From: Dryas octopetala
Lineage: Eukaryota > Streptophyta > Magnoliopsida > Rosales > Rosaceae
Length of the DNA stretch: 64,000 nt
Assembly: GCA_963921425.1 (NCBI GenBank)
Contig: OY992838.1
Span: forward strand, 806,001-870,000
Direction of reading: 5' to 3'
Positions 1 through 11,800 of the stretch are shown piece by piece. The translations under genes and the position numbers were made by a program. The notes below the pieces were generated by a model. That model made no database searches, was not told where the DNA came from, and worked only from the letters and a program-made list of their open reading frames with translations. Position 1 is the first letter of the stretch. Every line of letters starts with the position of its first letter.

Positions 1-1007
1 CGTATAATGACTTAGTTTTGTGCTGTGCAAGCCAGTACCATCAACGTCATTACTACATCTGCAATCCGTACACCAGGCAATGGGTTGCTCTTCCTCCCAC
101 CCCTACTGAATGGGAAGAAACAGTATCAGTGGGATTCATCTGCGATATTCCCTATTATAACTACAAGGAAGACGATGATCGAAAAGGATCATTTAATATC
201 GTCCAGGTTAATGCTGAGTATAGGTGCATGGTTGTGAGAATTATTCCTCCTCAAAAATACTACAAGAAATATCGTTCCTTCAAATTACAACTGGAGTTGT
301 TTTCTTCTGAGACTGGTGAATGGAGGGAGTCAGTTGTATCATCCCCACTAGGTGCTAGATATATTACTGAAAAAATTATATATGCTTACAATGGAATGTT
401 GTATTGGCGGGGTGATTTGGCTGGCCGTCTTGTTGGGTTGGATCCGTTTGTGATCAACGACATTACTAGTACTAATACTAGTTGTAGTAATGGTGATGAT
501 GATATCATTGATTATTATAGATGTCGTCTAGTTGATGACCTAGCGCTAACTGTTGATGCAGCCTCTGTTGTAATTCAGTTCCATGGTATGCACGGAGGGT
601 GGCTGCGGATGAGCGACTTCAACAACAGACGCATGAGACCGTTTGGTCTTTGTGTTTGGGAGTTGAAAGAAGAACAAGATCATGGTGATCATATGGTCCC
701 CCATGGAACTGGAAAATTTTGTTTGAAAGACATGACGGTCTATTCACTGGACGAAAATATGCTTCCGGATGATGATACAGCGGCGGTTGAGCTAATAGCT
801 TTTGACCCGAATAATGGGGATATCATGTATCTAAATATCGATGAAGATATTGTCAGGTGCAACTTTCGTACAAGAAAGTGGTCAAAGTTAGCTGCAGGAA
901 AGAGTAAGGTTGATGTTCAAGATGACTTCCTCCCACTTCTGCTCCCTTGGTGGCCGACACCAGTTCCAAGACTACCACCGCATGCATCCCCGCCCATGAT
1001 CAGCTAG
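1..1007 (+). CDS. F-box protein, C-terminal part (5' end outside window)
   Basis: The reading frame is open from base 3 to a TAG at 1005-1007, about 334 residues. The F-box itself lies to the left of the window. The visible part is the substrate-recognition region of a plant F-box protein, which would hand targets to an SCF ubiquitin ligase. Markers are a YICNPYTRQWVALPPTP segment near the start and a carboxyl end with LPWWPTPVPRLP. I identify it by alignment to the copy at 5.9-7.25 kb, which still shows an F-box-like start (DDLPDVVLA, then ILCRLPS, then VSKRW). This copy has no stop or frameshift within the window, so it looks functional. Its 3' flank is also shared with the second copy. The target protein cannot be inferred. 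Confidence 0.8.
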   Translation, partial: YNDLVLCCASQYHQRHYYICNPYTRQWVALPPTPTEWEETVSVGFICDIPYYNYKEDDDRKGSFNIVQVNAEYRCMVVRIIPPQKYYKKYRSFKLQLELFSSETGEWRESVVSSPLGARYITEKIIYAYNGMLYWRGDLAGRLVGLDPFVINDITSTNTSCSNGDDDIIDYYRCRLVDDLALTVDAASVVIQFHGMHGGWLRMSDFNNRRMRPFGLCVWELKEEQDHGDHMVPHGTGKFCLKDMTVYSLDENMLPDDDTAAVELIAFDPNNGDIMYLNIDEDIVRCNFRTRKWSKLAAGKSKVDVQDDFLPLLLPWWPTPVPRLPPHASPPMIS

Positions 1008-1620
1008 CCCGTGGTGGAGGAACTAGCTGCTAGCTACTATGTAGGAAGATATACAGTACTAAACTTTTATTGATTAGAGTTGGATTATAAATATTTGACA
1101 GCAGTGCGCTGACTTCGTTGTTTGTACTTTGCTTCGATTATTTATTTTGGTAAACTGTTTATTCTTATCTTATAAGGATCAAGAGCACTATGAATTTAGA
1201 TCATTCTGTATTTTATATCTATGCACTGTTTATCATATAAAGCAGAAATCTTCAATATATACCTTGAGAGGCTTGAACAAGTGAAACTTTTAATAAGTTG
1301 GATTGGACTCGCATAGTGTTAGGTTTTAGTTTTGCTGGTGCAGTACTTGGTATTCTGTTTTGGCTTTGTTAATTGTTTGTCGCGGTTGGCATTTCCCTTG
1401 TCTGGTTAGTTTCGATTAGAGCTTGGATCTATGCAGCACGCCCAAAGTGATCTCCTTTCCTCTTGAGTTTGTCTAGCTGCAGCTGCATATACATTTGGCT
1501 TTGATTCGGACGGGTGCCATTTTCTAGTGTTTTGTAATATTCATTGCTCTGGTTTTGGTCCTCTGCTAGCAAGTTGTACACTTTTATTTATTTATTTTTA
1601 TTTTATTTGTCTTTCTTCAT
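1008..1620. other. F-box 3' flank, duplicated downstream
   Basis: No gene seen. The stretch from about 1425 to 1590, which includes AAAGTGATCTCCTTTCCT and TTGTCTAGCTGCAGC, recurs with small changes at about 7370-7525 behind the second F-box copy. The duplication therefore covered 3' flanking DNA as well as the coding part. Confidence 0.6.
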
Positions 1621-1927
1621 ATACTGGGCAACATCCCAAGTAAAGGCAGTGTGGTGGAGAATTGCCTTCACAGAATTGTACCTTTTTTTGAGAACATGGA
1701 GGTGGGTTTTCAATTGTTGCTTATCAAACTTGACACCACTCTGCCTATTGAATTAATCTCGGATACTTGCTAACATTAGAAAGCCTATCTGCAGATATTT
1801 TAGTAGAAGATGTTAGTTGTTCATTTGGCCCTTGATTGATCCTGATCCTGATCCGACTCACACTCAAACCATTTGATTTGATAAACACCCCTCTGATGTC
1901 AAAGGCAGCTTCAGCTTGAGACTCTTG
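1621..1927 (-). pseudogene. Fragment of Myb/SANT-like exon 1
   Basis: This stretch aligns colinearly with about 4045-4383, the first coding exon of the neighbouring Myb/SANT-like gene. Shared blocks include GTGTGGTGGAGAATT, TTCAATTGTTGCTTATCAAA and CTGCCTATTGAATT. Internal deletions and substitutions break the frame: the segment that encodes SDGFSKLAWKS in the intact gene is mostly missing. Only exon-1 material is present and no open frame covers it, so I call it a dead duplicated piece. It sits between the first F-box gene and the intact SANT gene. Confidence 0.75.
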
Positions 1928-2094
1928 ACGATAAACCTAAACTTGCTAGCTTTTTCACATTGACATTGAAATAGGTGTATTTGAATTGCAAACCCAAATC
2001 CTCAGTATCAAGATTGACCATAATCCAACGTACATATATGATTGATTATGATTGAAAGAGAACTAAAATGGAGTCCAGTAGGGGTTTACACATT

Positions 2095-4329
2095 CTACAA
2101 AAGAAATTTACACTTGGCCTTGAGCCATGGCAATTTGATATCGCTTTTGATGCACACAAATGTTTCCCTCCGGTCAGGGTCCTGGAACAAATCCAAAGCA
2201 GCCAGATAAAGCTCTTCATCAACCCCTGCCATCTCGTTCAATACTTCAATGCAACTGGATATTGAGAATCGGTCACCATTGTGTGTTGGCGCAGGTGCTG
2301 CTCTCTTGTTTGTTGAGGGAACCTCGTCACGTTGAGAAACCGCATGGACCCCAGTGTGACTAGTTTCCCTACAGACTCTCCTCTCATGACTTGAACTAAG
2401 TGGTTGCATCTTGATCCGGCGCTTATTTCTTCCACTAGACATATTCACCTCCTCAGATAGTCGTGATGATGCCTTGTCCACTGCAGGTTCAGCAGAAACA
2501 CTAGCAATCTCAGGAGCATCCACTTTGATTATTTGTTCATCCAACTTCGCATCATGACTTGATTGAATGTATCTCCCTTCAGCTCCTGACCCTGAAAATA
2601 ATAGGCACAACTGTTTGAAAATAGGGCACTCCTTGTCCCTCGTTGTTTCTGCCTCAGGATGTGCCTGCAATTAGAATACCATAAGCTTATTAACACTGCA
2701 ATGATAATTTAGTACAAACTTGAGATATGAAGAAGATGTACCATGATGTACTTCTCCCACGATTCATCATCAGCCACTACCATAAGCCGAGAATCATCCC
2801 AACTAAAACCGCTTTGATCAAGAAGGGACTTTATACTATTATACAACCTTCTAAGAACATTTTGGTGATTCCTCAACTGTTCACCATCAAACTTCAAACC
2901 AGTTCTGTAATTGAATTCCTCTCGTATATGTTTCCATGCTTTCTTGTTAGATATCTTATTCTGTAGAGTTTGCTCAATCAACAAGTCTACAAGTATCTTA
3001 TCCAGTGACACAGACCACTTTGCTCTTGGTTGATCTTCACTAGGCAGACTACCCATCTAGAATATATTCCAAGAAACAAACTTTGTATAATTTAAAGATC
3101 TAGTGAATAAATGCATCACACCCATAATCAACAAATGAACAGAAAAAGTACCTGGGAAGCAGCTGTCTGTGGTTCAGGGAAGGCATTATTTCCAGCATTG
3201 CCTGGCTCTGAAAATATTCTGTCCAACAGTTCATAAAGTGGACATCCTTTAACTCTTACTGCCTCAATTTCAGGATGCTTCTGTTAACGCAACTTTATGA
3301 GAAACATACTATGGAAATGGAAGAAACAATTCATGCAACTGTAGAATCTAACCTCGATATAATTTGCCCACACATCATTCTCAGCAATTACCATGCATCG
3401 AGACTTGTCCCAACTAAAGCCTTTCTGATCAAGAAGTGACTTTACACTATGGTACGACCTTCTCAAAACACCATGATGATTCTTTAATTGCTGCTTATCA
3501 TAATTTAACCTTGTTTGCCTATTAAATTCATGGTGTATAAACTTCCACGCTTTGTTACTAAAAGAATTGTTCAACCTATTCCCTTGCAGAACCTGCTCAA
3601 GCATCAAATCTGCAAATATCTTCTCAAGAGACAAAGTCCACTTGGCCCTGGATTGCTGTGCATCAGTCTAAAATATGGGAAGTATTACTTCTACTGAGGC
3701 AGGGTGAAGGAAATGATGGATGACATCTAAAACCCATGAAAACAAACACAGGTACCTGATCCATGGCTGCTCCTGAAATGGAAAAGGCATGTTTTCCAAT
3801 GGTGTCAGAATCTGATGAGAAGATAATGCATAGCTGTTCATATATATCACAACCCTTTTTCCTGATGGTGTCAGCCTCAGGATGTGCCTGCATATATGAT
3901 GCCAATTAGAAAGCCTTGTAGAATTAAGGAAGTACCAACTAGGACCATATACATACTTTTGCCACACATCATCCTAGAAAATTATTAAGGAAATAAACCA
4001 ACGTCAATGTACTTTTGCCATACATTATCGTCAGCTAGGACCATATACTGAGCAGCTTCCCAAGTAAAGCCAGTGTGGTGGAGAATTACCTTCACAGAAT
4101 TGTATCTCTTCCTGAGAACATCAAGGTGGTTCTTCAATTGTTGCTTATCAAATTTGAGACCAGTCTGCCTATTGAATTCATCTCGTATACTCTTCCATGC
4201 TAACTTTGAAAAACCATCGCTATTCCTATTTCCTTTTCTTACCTGCTGAACCAGCAAGTCTGCAAATATTTTAGTTGAAGATGTTGTCCATTTGGCCCTC
4301 GATTGATCCTGATCCCTCTCTAATGTCAT
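2095..4329 (-). CDS. Myb/SANT-like domain protein, three tandem modules
   Basis: Six coding exons: 4329-4003, 3887-3756, 3667-3353, 3280-3152, 3056-2742 and 2664-2095, giving 595 residues. Exons 1, 3 and 5 each encode a Myb/SANT-like DNA-binding domain (the Myb_DNA-bind_3 family of plant and transposase-derived proteins), with a RAKWT/S start, a DEFNRQTGLKFDKQQLKNH-type core and a WxxYI end. Exons 2 and 4 and the start of exon 6 encode linkers of the HPEAETxRxKxC type. The last exon ends in a helical tail (SSCIEVLNEM to WLKAKCKFLL). It resembles Arabidopsis At2g24960-type and LIMYB-like proteins, probably nuclear; its role is unknown. The start at 4329 matches the spacing of MGSLPSEDQPRAKW in exon 5. 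An in-frame ATG at 4413 is possible but lies outside the domain. The exon 1 donor is the least certain junction. Confidence 0.75.
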
Positions 4330-4802
4330 TTCATTTGGTAAACACCGCTCTCTAATGTCAAATTCAAATACAGATTCAGCTTCAGGACAGAAGAGAATAT
4401 GCATCACCACCAATTAAATCAAACATACAAGACATATGGCATGCTTAATAATTTAGATAATGAAAGTATGTACTTTTCTAAATCCTAACATGCATAATAG
4501 AATATTAAACATCATAATATAAACTTAAATCCAGTAAAAAGCAACTTACTTGAATTTCTGCTAGATTCTCCGCATTTCTTATTTCATTTTCCTTTCGTGC
4601 TCAACCTTGACTCAAGCTGATTGTCCTTGTTCTAAAGAGTAAAGACCCTTCTTCACCAAAAGCAAAACAAAACCATATTCTCTGCACCTTGATCATACAG
4701 CCCCAACACAGATCGTAGTCGCCAAATCCATTCTTCCCGCCGTCGTCGTCTTCCTCTTGGTGGGTTTCTCACTCTGTTTTCCAGTCTCTTTTTGTTATCT
4801 AT

Positions 4803-5592
4803 GAGTTGGGATCGGACTGAATGGTTCCAATTTTCTTCTAAATTTGTTGAAAAATTGGGACTTTACTGCTAACCTTGTTGACAGATTTTTATTTTTTTTG
4901 TCAAAACTTTGTTGACAGATTGGGTCAAATGGTCGATCTGTTTGATAAGTGACTGTAAGCTTTAAATATAATAATAATTATGCTAGCTGACGTGTCTTAA
5001 TCTTAGCCATCCATTATTTGGACGGTTAAAAATATTAAAAAATACCGACTAAACCCCGCTTTTTAAATGCAGAATAGGGCGTTTTTATAAGGACTGTCAA
5101 AACACAAAGACTGTCACAGTCTCACCAAATTAAACACAAGAAATTACTCGCAATTTAGTTTTGATGGAAGAAATTCAAGAAAATCCCGAGAAGAAGACCA
5201 AGATCTAATTTTTGTTCAAACAAAGAAGTGAAGAGAAGATTGAGGCCGCTTCGAATGTGATAGTTGGAGCCAAATCCATTCTTCCTGCAGTCTTCGTCTT
5301 CATCTAGTATTTGTGGGAACAAAACGAAATTGCGAGTAATTTGCTGTGTTTAATTTGGTGACACTGTGACAGTCTTTGTGTATTTATGCACGAGTTGGGA
5401 CCGATTGAATGCTTCCTTTTTCTGCTTATTTGTTGAAAATTTGGGACTTTCTGTGTTTGAATTTGGCTAATGTCGCTCCCGTTTCTATCTGGGTTTCGGT
5501 AAATCCACTCTTCTTAGGTTGCTTGGATCGGATTGAGTGCTTCCTACTTTCTGCTAAATTTGTTGAAAATTGGGAATTTCTGCTAACTTTGT
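4803..5592 (+). repeat. Three diverged copies of a ~70-bp leader segment
   Basis: Copies at about 4803-4875, 5391-5455 and 5523-5592 share the plan GGATCGGATTGAxTGxTTCC, then TTTCTTCTAAATTTGTTGAAAA, then TTGGGACTTT. A further pair (about 4728-4757 and 5270-5300) shares CCAAATCCATTCTTCC. The pattern fits repeated duplication of a 5' leader upstream of the F-box relic. Confidence 0.7.
5101..5382. repeat. Inverted repeat, ~62-bp arms
   Basis: The left arm, about 5101-5163, is nearly the reverse complement of the right arm, about 5320-5382. Both contain ACAAAGACTGTCACAG, CACCAAATTAAACACA and AAATTACTCGCAATTT in the left-arm orientation. I count roughly four mismatches. About 156 bp separate the arms. 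It may be a small foldback element or an inverted leader duplication. Confidence 0.8.
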
Positions 5593-6002
5593 TTCTGTAT
5601 GAGAATTTGGCCAAAGTTGCTCCCTTTTCTATCTGGGTTCTTATTCGGATTCCAGGTACGAAAAACATCCCATTAATTTCTGATTCTAGCCTAGTAAGTA
5701 GTTTCGTATTTCAAGTAGTTTCCTAATTGTTTCATGATTTACATTCTTTTAGTTGTATTGGGATTCTTAGTTGATTACTATCGTATTTCTAGAAATTAAT
5801 CTACTATATATATGTCCTTCCTATTTCTTTTCAATGTTGGAGTAAGAACCTAGGCTAGATATCAGTTAATTCCGTCCAAGTTTCTGCCGCCGTGAGAGGT
5901 GATACTGCTACCAAAGGATGGAGTAGATTCCAGTCGTCCCTTGCGGCCTGTGATCATATTCATGACTTAAAAAGATCAAAGAAATCATCATCAACAAAAT
6001 TG

Positions 6003-7248
6003 ATGAATATTATCAATATTGATGATCTCCCTGATGTTGTATTGGCTTAAATCCTCTGTCGACTTCCTTCCAATAAATTGGTTGTTCAATGTAGGTGTGT
6101 GTCAAAGCGTTGGTGCACACTCATCTCCACTCTCATCTCTGATCCTTATTTCATTGGCCGCTGTCTGCGTTTCCAAATTGATAAGCGAACGCCAAGAACA
6201 AGCACTCTGATAAACCCCAAAGGGGAGGAAATCCTTACTGGAATGTGGTCTCCGGTGTTCAAAAGACTGATGACTGTATACAGTTTGAAGGAAGAGCCGG
6301 TTGTGGTTGGGACGTATAATGACTTAGTTTTGTGTTGTGCAAGTAAGTTATATCAACGTGATTATTACATCTGCAATCCATATACCTGCCAATGGGTTGC
6401 TCTTCCTCCCACCCCTACCACCCCTCAATGGAATTGCAAAGTAGCAGTGGGAATCATCTGCGATATTCCCTATTACAACTATAAAGAAATCGATGATCTG
6501 AATGGACATATGGTCCACGTTAATGCTGGGTATAGGTGTAAGGTTGTGAGAATTGTTTCACCTTATAATTTTGATGAGAAATATGATTCCTGGTCTTCTC
6601 TTTTGAGACTGGTGAATGGAGAAACTCAATTCTATCATCCCGCTAAGTCTTAATTGCACCAATTCTCACATTTGCGTTGCTTACAATGGAATGTTGTATT
6701 GGCAGGGTGATCCAAGTGGCCGTCTTATTGGGTTGGATCCGTTCGTGATCTACAACATGGACAGCATAAGTACTAGTAGTACTAGTAATGGTGATGATAT
6801 CACTGATTATTATAAATGTGGTTTTGTTGATGGCCTAATTCGGTACATTGGTTTCTGCGGAGAGTGTCTGCGTGTGTGCTCCTTCAACCGCTTAAGCGGA
6901 CCATTTACTCTGCATGTTTGGGATTTGAAAGAAGAACAAGATCATGATCGTACGGTCCTCAATGGAACTGGCAAATTTCATTTGAAACACAGCAGGATTT
7001 ATCCACTGGACTCGAATATGCTTCCGGACCAAGATAAAATGGTGGTAATTGAGCTGTTAGCTTTTGGCCCGAATGACGAGGATATCTTGTATCTAAATAT
7101 CGGTGGAGATATAGTCAAGTGCAATATTCATAAAAGAAAATGGTCAAAGATAGCTAAAGGAAATAATTTTGATCATCACTTGTTTCCATTTGCACTCCCA
7201 TGGTGGCCAACACCAATTCCAAGACTATCACAGCATACATGCATATAG
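6003..7248 (+). pseudogene. F-box gene copy broken by a stop and two frameshifts
   Basis: The open frame starts at ATG 6003 and encodes NIINIDDLPDVVLA. A TAA at 6048-6050 then interrupts the F-box, and the same frame continues as ILCRLPSNKLVVQCRCVSKRW. Compared with the copy at the left edge, the frame changes near 6591 (W, then VFSFETGEW in the next frame) and again near 6645, where one C of a C-run appears lost. The remaining frame runs to a TAG at 7246-7248 and ends LPWWPTPIPRLSQH. All three lesions are read directly from the sequence. An unseen upstream exon is possible, but splicing cannot easily remove all three. The coding frame is otherwise well preserved, so the breaks look recent. 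Confidence 0.8.
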
Positions 7249-8875
7249 TTGGATTAATATTATATTTGATATATGTTCGATGACCAGTGCACTTTTATTT
7301 GCTGCCGACTTAATTGTTTCTTTTTATTATTTATTTTCTTAATATATATGGAGAAGCTAGTACTGCTTTGTTGCTCTGCTGTATCTCAAAGTGATCTCCT
7401 TTCCTGTTGGATTTGTCTAGCTGCAGCCTGCACAGGTGCATATAATATTTGGCTCAGCCATTTTTTTGTGTTTTATCAGATCTTTGCTCTGGTAATTTTG
7501 GCCCTCTATTAGTTGTACACTTCTTTTTGTTTTTTGTGCCCTTTTCATGGCCTTGTTTAGAAAATCAAGTTGAAATTGAGGAGTTGAGTGTTTTCCAATG
7601 CATTTGTTTTCAATGGGAGCATCGTGTGTTTGTTGGCTTGGACTTTATTTTTCATGAGTGATCGATGGATATATGGTTCATGAATTAATGGTTATATAAA
7701 TCATATTACCAACTTCAAGCTGCATTATTGTTGGAAAACTTAAAGATCTAAACATCCAATCTGTTTCATGATTGGGAAACTTAATTATGTTAAAATTAAG
7801 CTAACCATTTCGATCACATTCTTGTACATCCTTTTATATCATGCCACTAATAAAAGCATAACTCAGCTATATAAGTGAATTTCTTTTGTATTATTGAAGT
7901 GCTGCACAATATAGTATAAGAATAACTCATACAAGTGAGTGAGGAGGTCCAACCATACAAATACAGAGTTTCACCCCTAGCCTGTGTTGTGATAAACAAT
8001 GTAATTCATGAATGTGGTCCAATTAATTTTATTGAATCTCTCAAGCATCATTTTAATTAATTCTAGAAATATTTGTCCATACAAAATGAAAGGACTGGTC
8101 CATCAACCCATCCGATCTCTGACAACAACCCATTAACCGAAAAACGAAAAAGCTTAAAAGCCTCACAAAAACCCAACAAACTGGGGTTTAAAATCCACAG
8201 TCAATTTGTTTCACCCTTCTGTCGGTGGCGAGTTTAACGGTCAAAATCATCCAGTCCTTCATGAAATCAACGGCGGACACGAGTCTTGGTCACTTTTGAC
8301 TTCGTCTACCACAGATCTAAGCATCTAGCTAGCCACAAACTGCCAAGTGTCAACCCCAACTCAATTTTCCAGCCACCTAGCAACTAAATCTTGTATAGGA
8401 CATGCCTGTTCAGTGCGGCATCTCTCATGAGGTGGGATCCACCTCATGTGAGCCATGCCTCATACAAGACTTTCTCGCCAGCTAGCTAGTAACGAGGGGC
8501 ATTTCCGTCATTGAACAGCAGAGCACCCCAGCCACACGAAAAAAACAAAAAACGAAAACGAAAAAAACAGAAAAAGACGGCAAAAATTAACCTTGTAGCA
8601 TTGTCGGTGCAATGTCCTATCCATTTGTCCACCAAACAAAACAATAAAGAAAGAAAGAAAATTTAGACCTAAAAAAAAAAAAGAAAGAAAACAAAAATCT
8701 GAGTTCCGATCCGACGAGCGCCAATCTTTTCCCAAATTCCCAATTAGAAGAGCCTGTTCCAATATGAACCACATTTTGATCCACTAATTAAAATTGTTCT
8801 CCAAAACCCAGATGATCATTGTCACAATGTGGTAGATAGATCTCTTCTACTTGGTTGGTTGGTTTGAGCTCAAAA
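7249..8875. other. Intergenic region before the GH9 gene
   Basis: No gene seen. About 7370-7525 repeats the first F-box copy's 3' flank. About 8387-8475 holds a foldback listed separately. An A-rich tract lies near 8640-8695. The GH9 promoter should lie in the last few hundred bases; no clear TATA box was chosen. Confidence 0.5.
8387..8475. repeat. Short foldback (hairpin) element
   Basis: CATGAGGTGG and CCACCTCATG form perfect 10-bp inner arms around GAT. Outer arms TCTTGTAT...CATG pair with CATG...ATACAAGA. The left side carries an extra loop of about 17 nt. It resembles a tiny MITE or relic; a miRNA precursor is less likely because of the asymmetric loop. Confidence 0.55.
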
Positions 8876-11800
8876 ATGACAGCTAAATCTGGGTCGAAGG
8901 GTTGGTGCGGATGGCTCGTGGCTTTGGTCGTCTTGGCTTTGGTGGTTACCGGCATTGTACTCCTAATCAGACAAAAAACCAAAAGCTCCCACGACGACGA
9001 TGCGGCTCCGGTTCCAGGGCCTCCTGGCTCCATTGCCCAGAAATACTCCGACGCTCTCAAACTCGCTGTGCAATTCTTCGACGTTCAAAAATGTACTCAC
9101 TCTCCGCTCTCTTTTCTCTCTCACCTTTTGAATTTGCAATGTATTATAATTAGTAACTGTTTTGTTTGATTCACATTATTAGTTGGATTAATTACCCAAT
9201 TGCTAAATTGTTTTCTGTAATTAAATTGTTGGGGTAGCTGGTAAGTTGGAAAACAATCAGATATCGTGGAGAGGGGATTCGGGTCTGAAAGATGGAAGCG
9301 AAGCGAAGTTGGATTTGTCGAAAGGAATGTATGATGCTGGGGATCACATGAAGTTTGGTCTTCCCATGGCGTTCACTGCCACGGTGTTGTCTTGGGCCAT
9401 TCTTGAATACGGTGATCAGATGGATGTGGTGAATCAGTTAGAACCTGCTCAAGACTCCCTCAAGTGGATCACTGACTACCTCATCAATGCTCATCCTTCA
9501 GAGAATGTGCTCTACATTCAGGTTCATATACCTTATCAATGCTCATCTTTCTGCCTGATGCTTTGTCAAGAATATTTTAGTGTTTATGATGGAATTCAAT
9601 TTCGAAATGTTCCTTTTCAACCTACAATTGTGGAATGATTCTGAATGTGGAACCATTTTCATTACAAGAAATTTTTTTGAAATGTGTTTTGTTTACCAAA
9701 TTTGATTTATGGGGCAGGTGGGTGACCCTAAAAAGGACCATAGCTGTTGGACTAGGCCTGAAGACATGACTGAGAAGAGGCCACTCACACAGGTCAACAC
9801 ATCTTCTCCTGGAACAGAGGTTGCAGCTGAAACGGCAGCTGCTATGGCTTCTGCATCTCTGGTGTTTAAGAAAAGTGATTCCACATATTCAGGCACACTT
9901 CTTAAGCATGCCAAACAATTATTCACGTTTGCCGACAAACACAGAGGCTCGTACAGTGAAAGCATCCCCGAGGTCCAGACCTTTTACAATTCAACAGGAT
10001 ATGGAGATGAGCTTTTATGGGCAGCTGGCTGGCTTTATCATGCAACAGGGGATAAATCATACCTTGAATATGTGACAGGGGAGAATGGAGAAGATTTCGC
10101 TCAATGGGATAAGCCAACGTGGTTCAGTTGGGATAACAAGCTTGCAGGAACCCAGGTATGTACTTCTTTCTAGGCCAACCATGATAGGGAGGACTCAGGT
10201 TCTTCAGTTGCATACTAGAGCAGCTAAAAGTTATTATTGATAGAGACAGTAAAGAGATCTTGACATTCGTGAAGTTGCAAGCAATATGTTGAGAACTATC
10301 ATTTCTTTTTTCTTTTGTATTGTTCTCTTATGACCGAGGATCATGGTAAAGAGACCTTATGCTGTGTTTAAACTGTTGTTTATGCCAAAGTAAACTGCAA
10401 ATTTCCTGAGAAACCTGCCATTCTAATGAAATACTGTGTACTGACTTGGCTTTGCCTCCTCTAGCAAGCTAAACGTATGATTTGACAATGTGTTGTTCTT
10501 CTAGATTATTATAATAACAATATTTGTAGGACTTACATTTGCAAGATACGTTGCCAATCTACCATAAGTAAAATTCTTCTCTCGGTTGTGTGAATAATTC
10601 TACAATTTTCATGCAGGTTTTGCTATCCAGGTTGACCTTCTTTGGTGGGAAAGACATGTCAGACAATTCTGGCCTTCAAAAGTACAGGAAAACAGCTGAG
10701 GCTGTTATATGTGGTCTCCTGCCAAAATCTCCAACAGCCACAACCAGCAGAACAAAGAGTATTATTCTTCTTAACTGTCATATTACATGGATAACCATGC
10801 ATATCTCTCCTTTGTTGGTTTTTAAAGCATGCGAGTTTTTCCTGCCTCAAGATTAGTTATCAGTACTAAAGAAAGTCAAAATTCCCATTTGATGTCTTCC
10901 CAGAACTATGTCAACTCTAAATTCTAATACATCATTTAATCTAAGATGTTATTGATAACTATTAAAGTCCTTATAACTTGCCAATTCAGTAGCCTCCCTT
11001 CTAGACAAATTCCACTACGTTTTATATAATACCTGACTTGCAGCTATAAAGTGAATAGGGAGAGATAAACACAATTGCTGCCTATTATATTATGCAAAAG
11101 ATACTGATATTTTGCTTAGACTAGTTGAGTAGCATGATGCTCTAAACAACAAAGATGTGTTAGCATTACGATTATAAACATTTCCAAGCTATCAAGTGCA
11201 TGTCCAGAGTTGAAAACATAGTTTTCCTTTCAGTCTTATTAGCCTATATGCACCATACCCAAATCTCCTAGGATGGTTTGCATATGCTCTCTCTGGATCA
11301 GGTTGAGTTGAATTATTGAGTTCTATTTCTGGCATTTCTTGTTCTCCTTTGTTTACCATCCGCCGCCACAATGCAGATGGTCTTATATGGGTCAGTGAAT
11401 GGAACGCTCTGCAGCATCCTGTTGCTTCCGCTTTCCTGGCTGCTCTTTACAGTGACTACATGCTTACATCTCGGACAGCAAAATTAACCTGTGATGGAGA
11501 TTCGTTTAAGCCATCAGATATTCGGAGATTTGCTTTAAATCAGGTATGCTCTCTGATTTATCTTAAGTCGATGTTGCATAGATGTAATAGATGTTTTAGA
11601 CACGAACAGCCAATAACCCTTCAGAAATTGCTATTCCTCCCTAATTTTATAGGCTGATTATGTCTTGGGCGACAATCCAATGAAAATGAGCTATCTTGTT
11701 GGGTATGGGGATAAATATCCACAATACGTTCACCATAGAGGAGCTTCTATCCCAGCTGATAAGAGTCCTAACTGCAGTGAAGGCTTTGAGTACCTTGACT

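Larger units (their letters stand above)
4330..5860. other. Divergent intergenic/5' leader region with internal duplications
   Basis: Region between the minus-strand Myb/SANT gene and the plus-strand F-box relic. It probably holds both promoters. It contains a threefold repeated leader segment and a long inverted repeat, listed separately. No other gene seen. Confidence 0.5.

Noticed and set aside
8387-8475. miRNA precursor
   Set aside because: The hairpin has a 17-nt one-sided loop and neither arm matches a plant miRNA family I know; kept only as a foldback.
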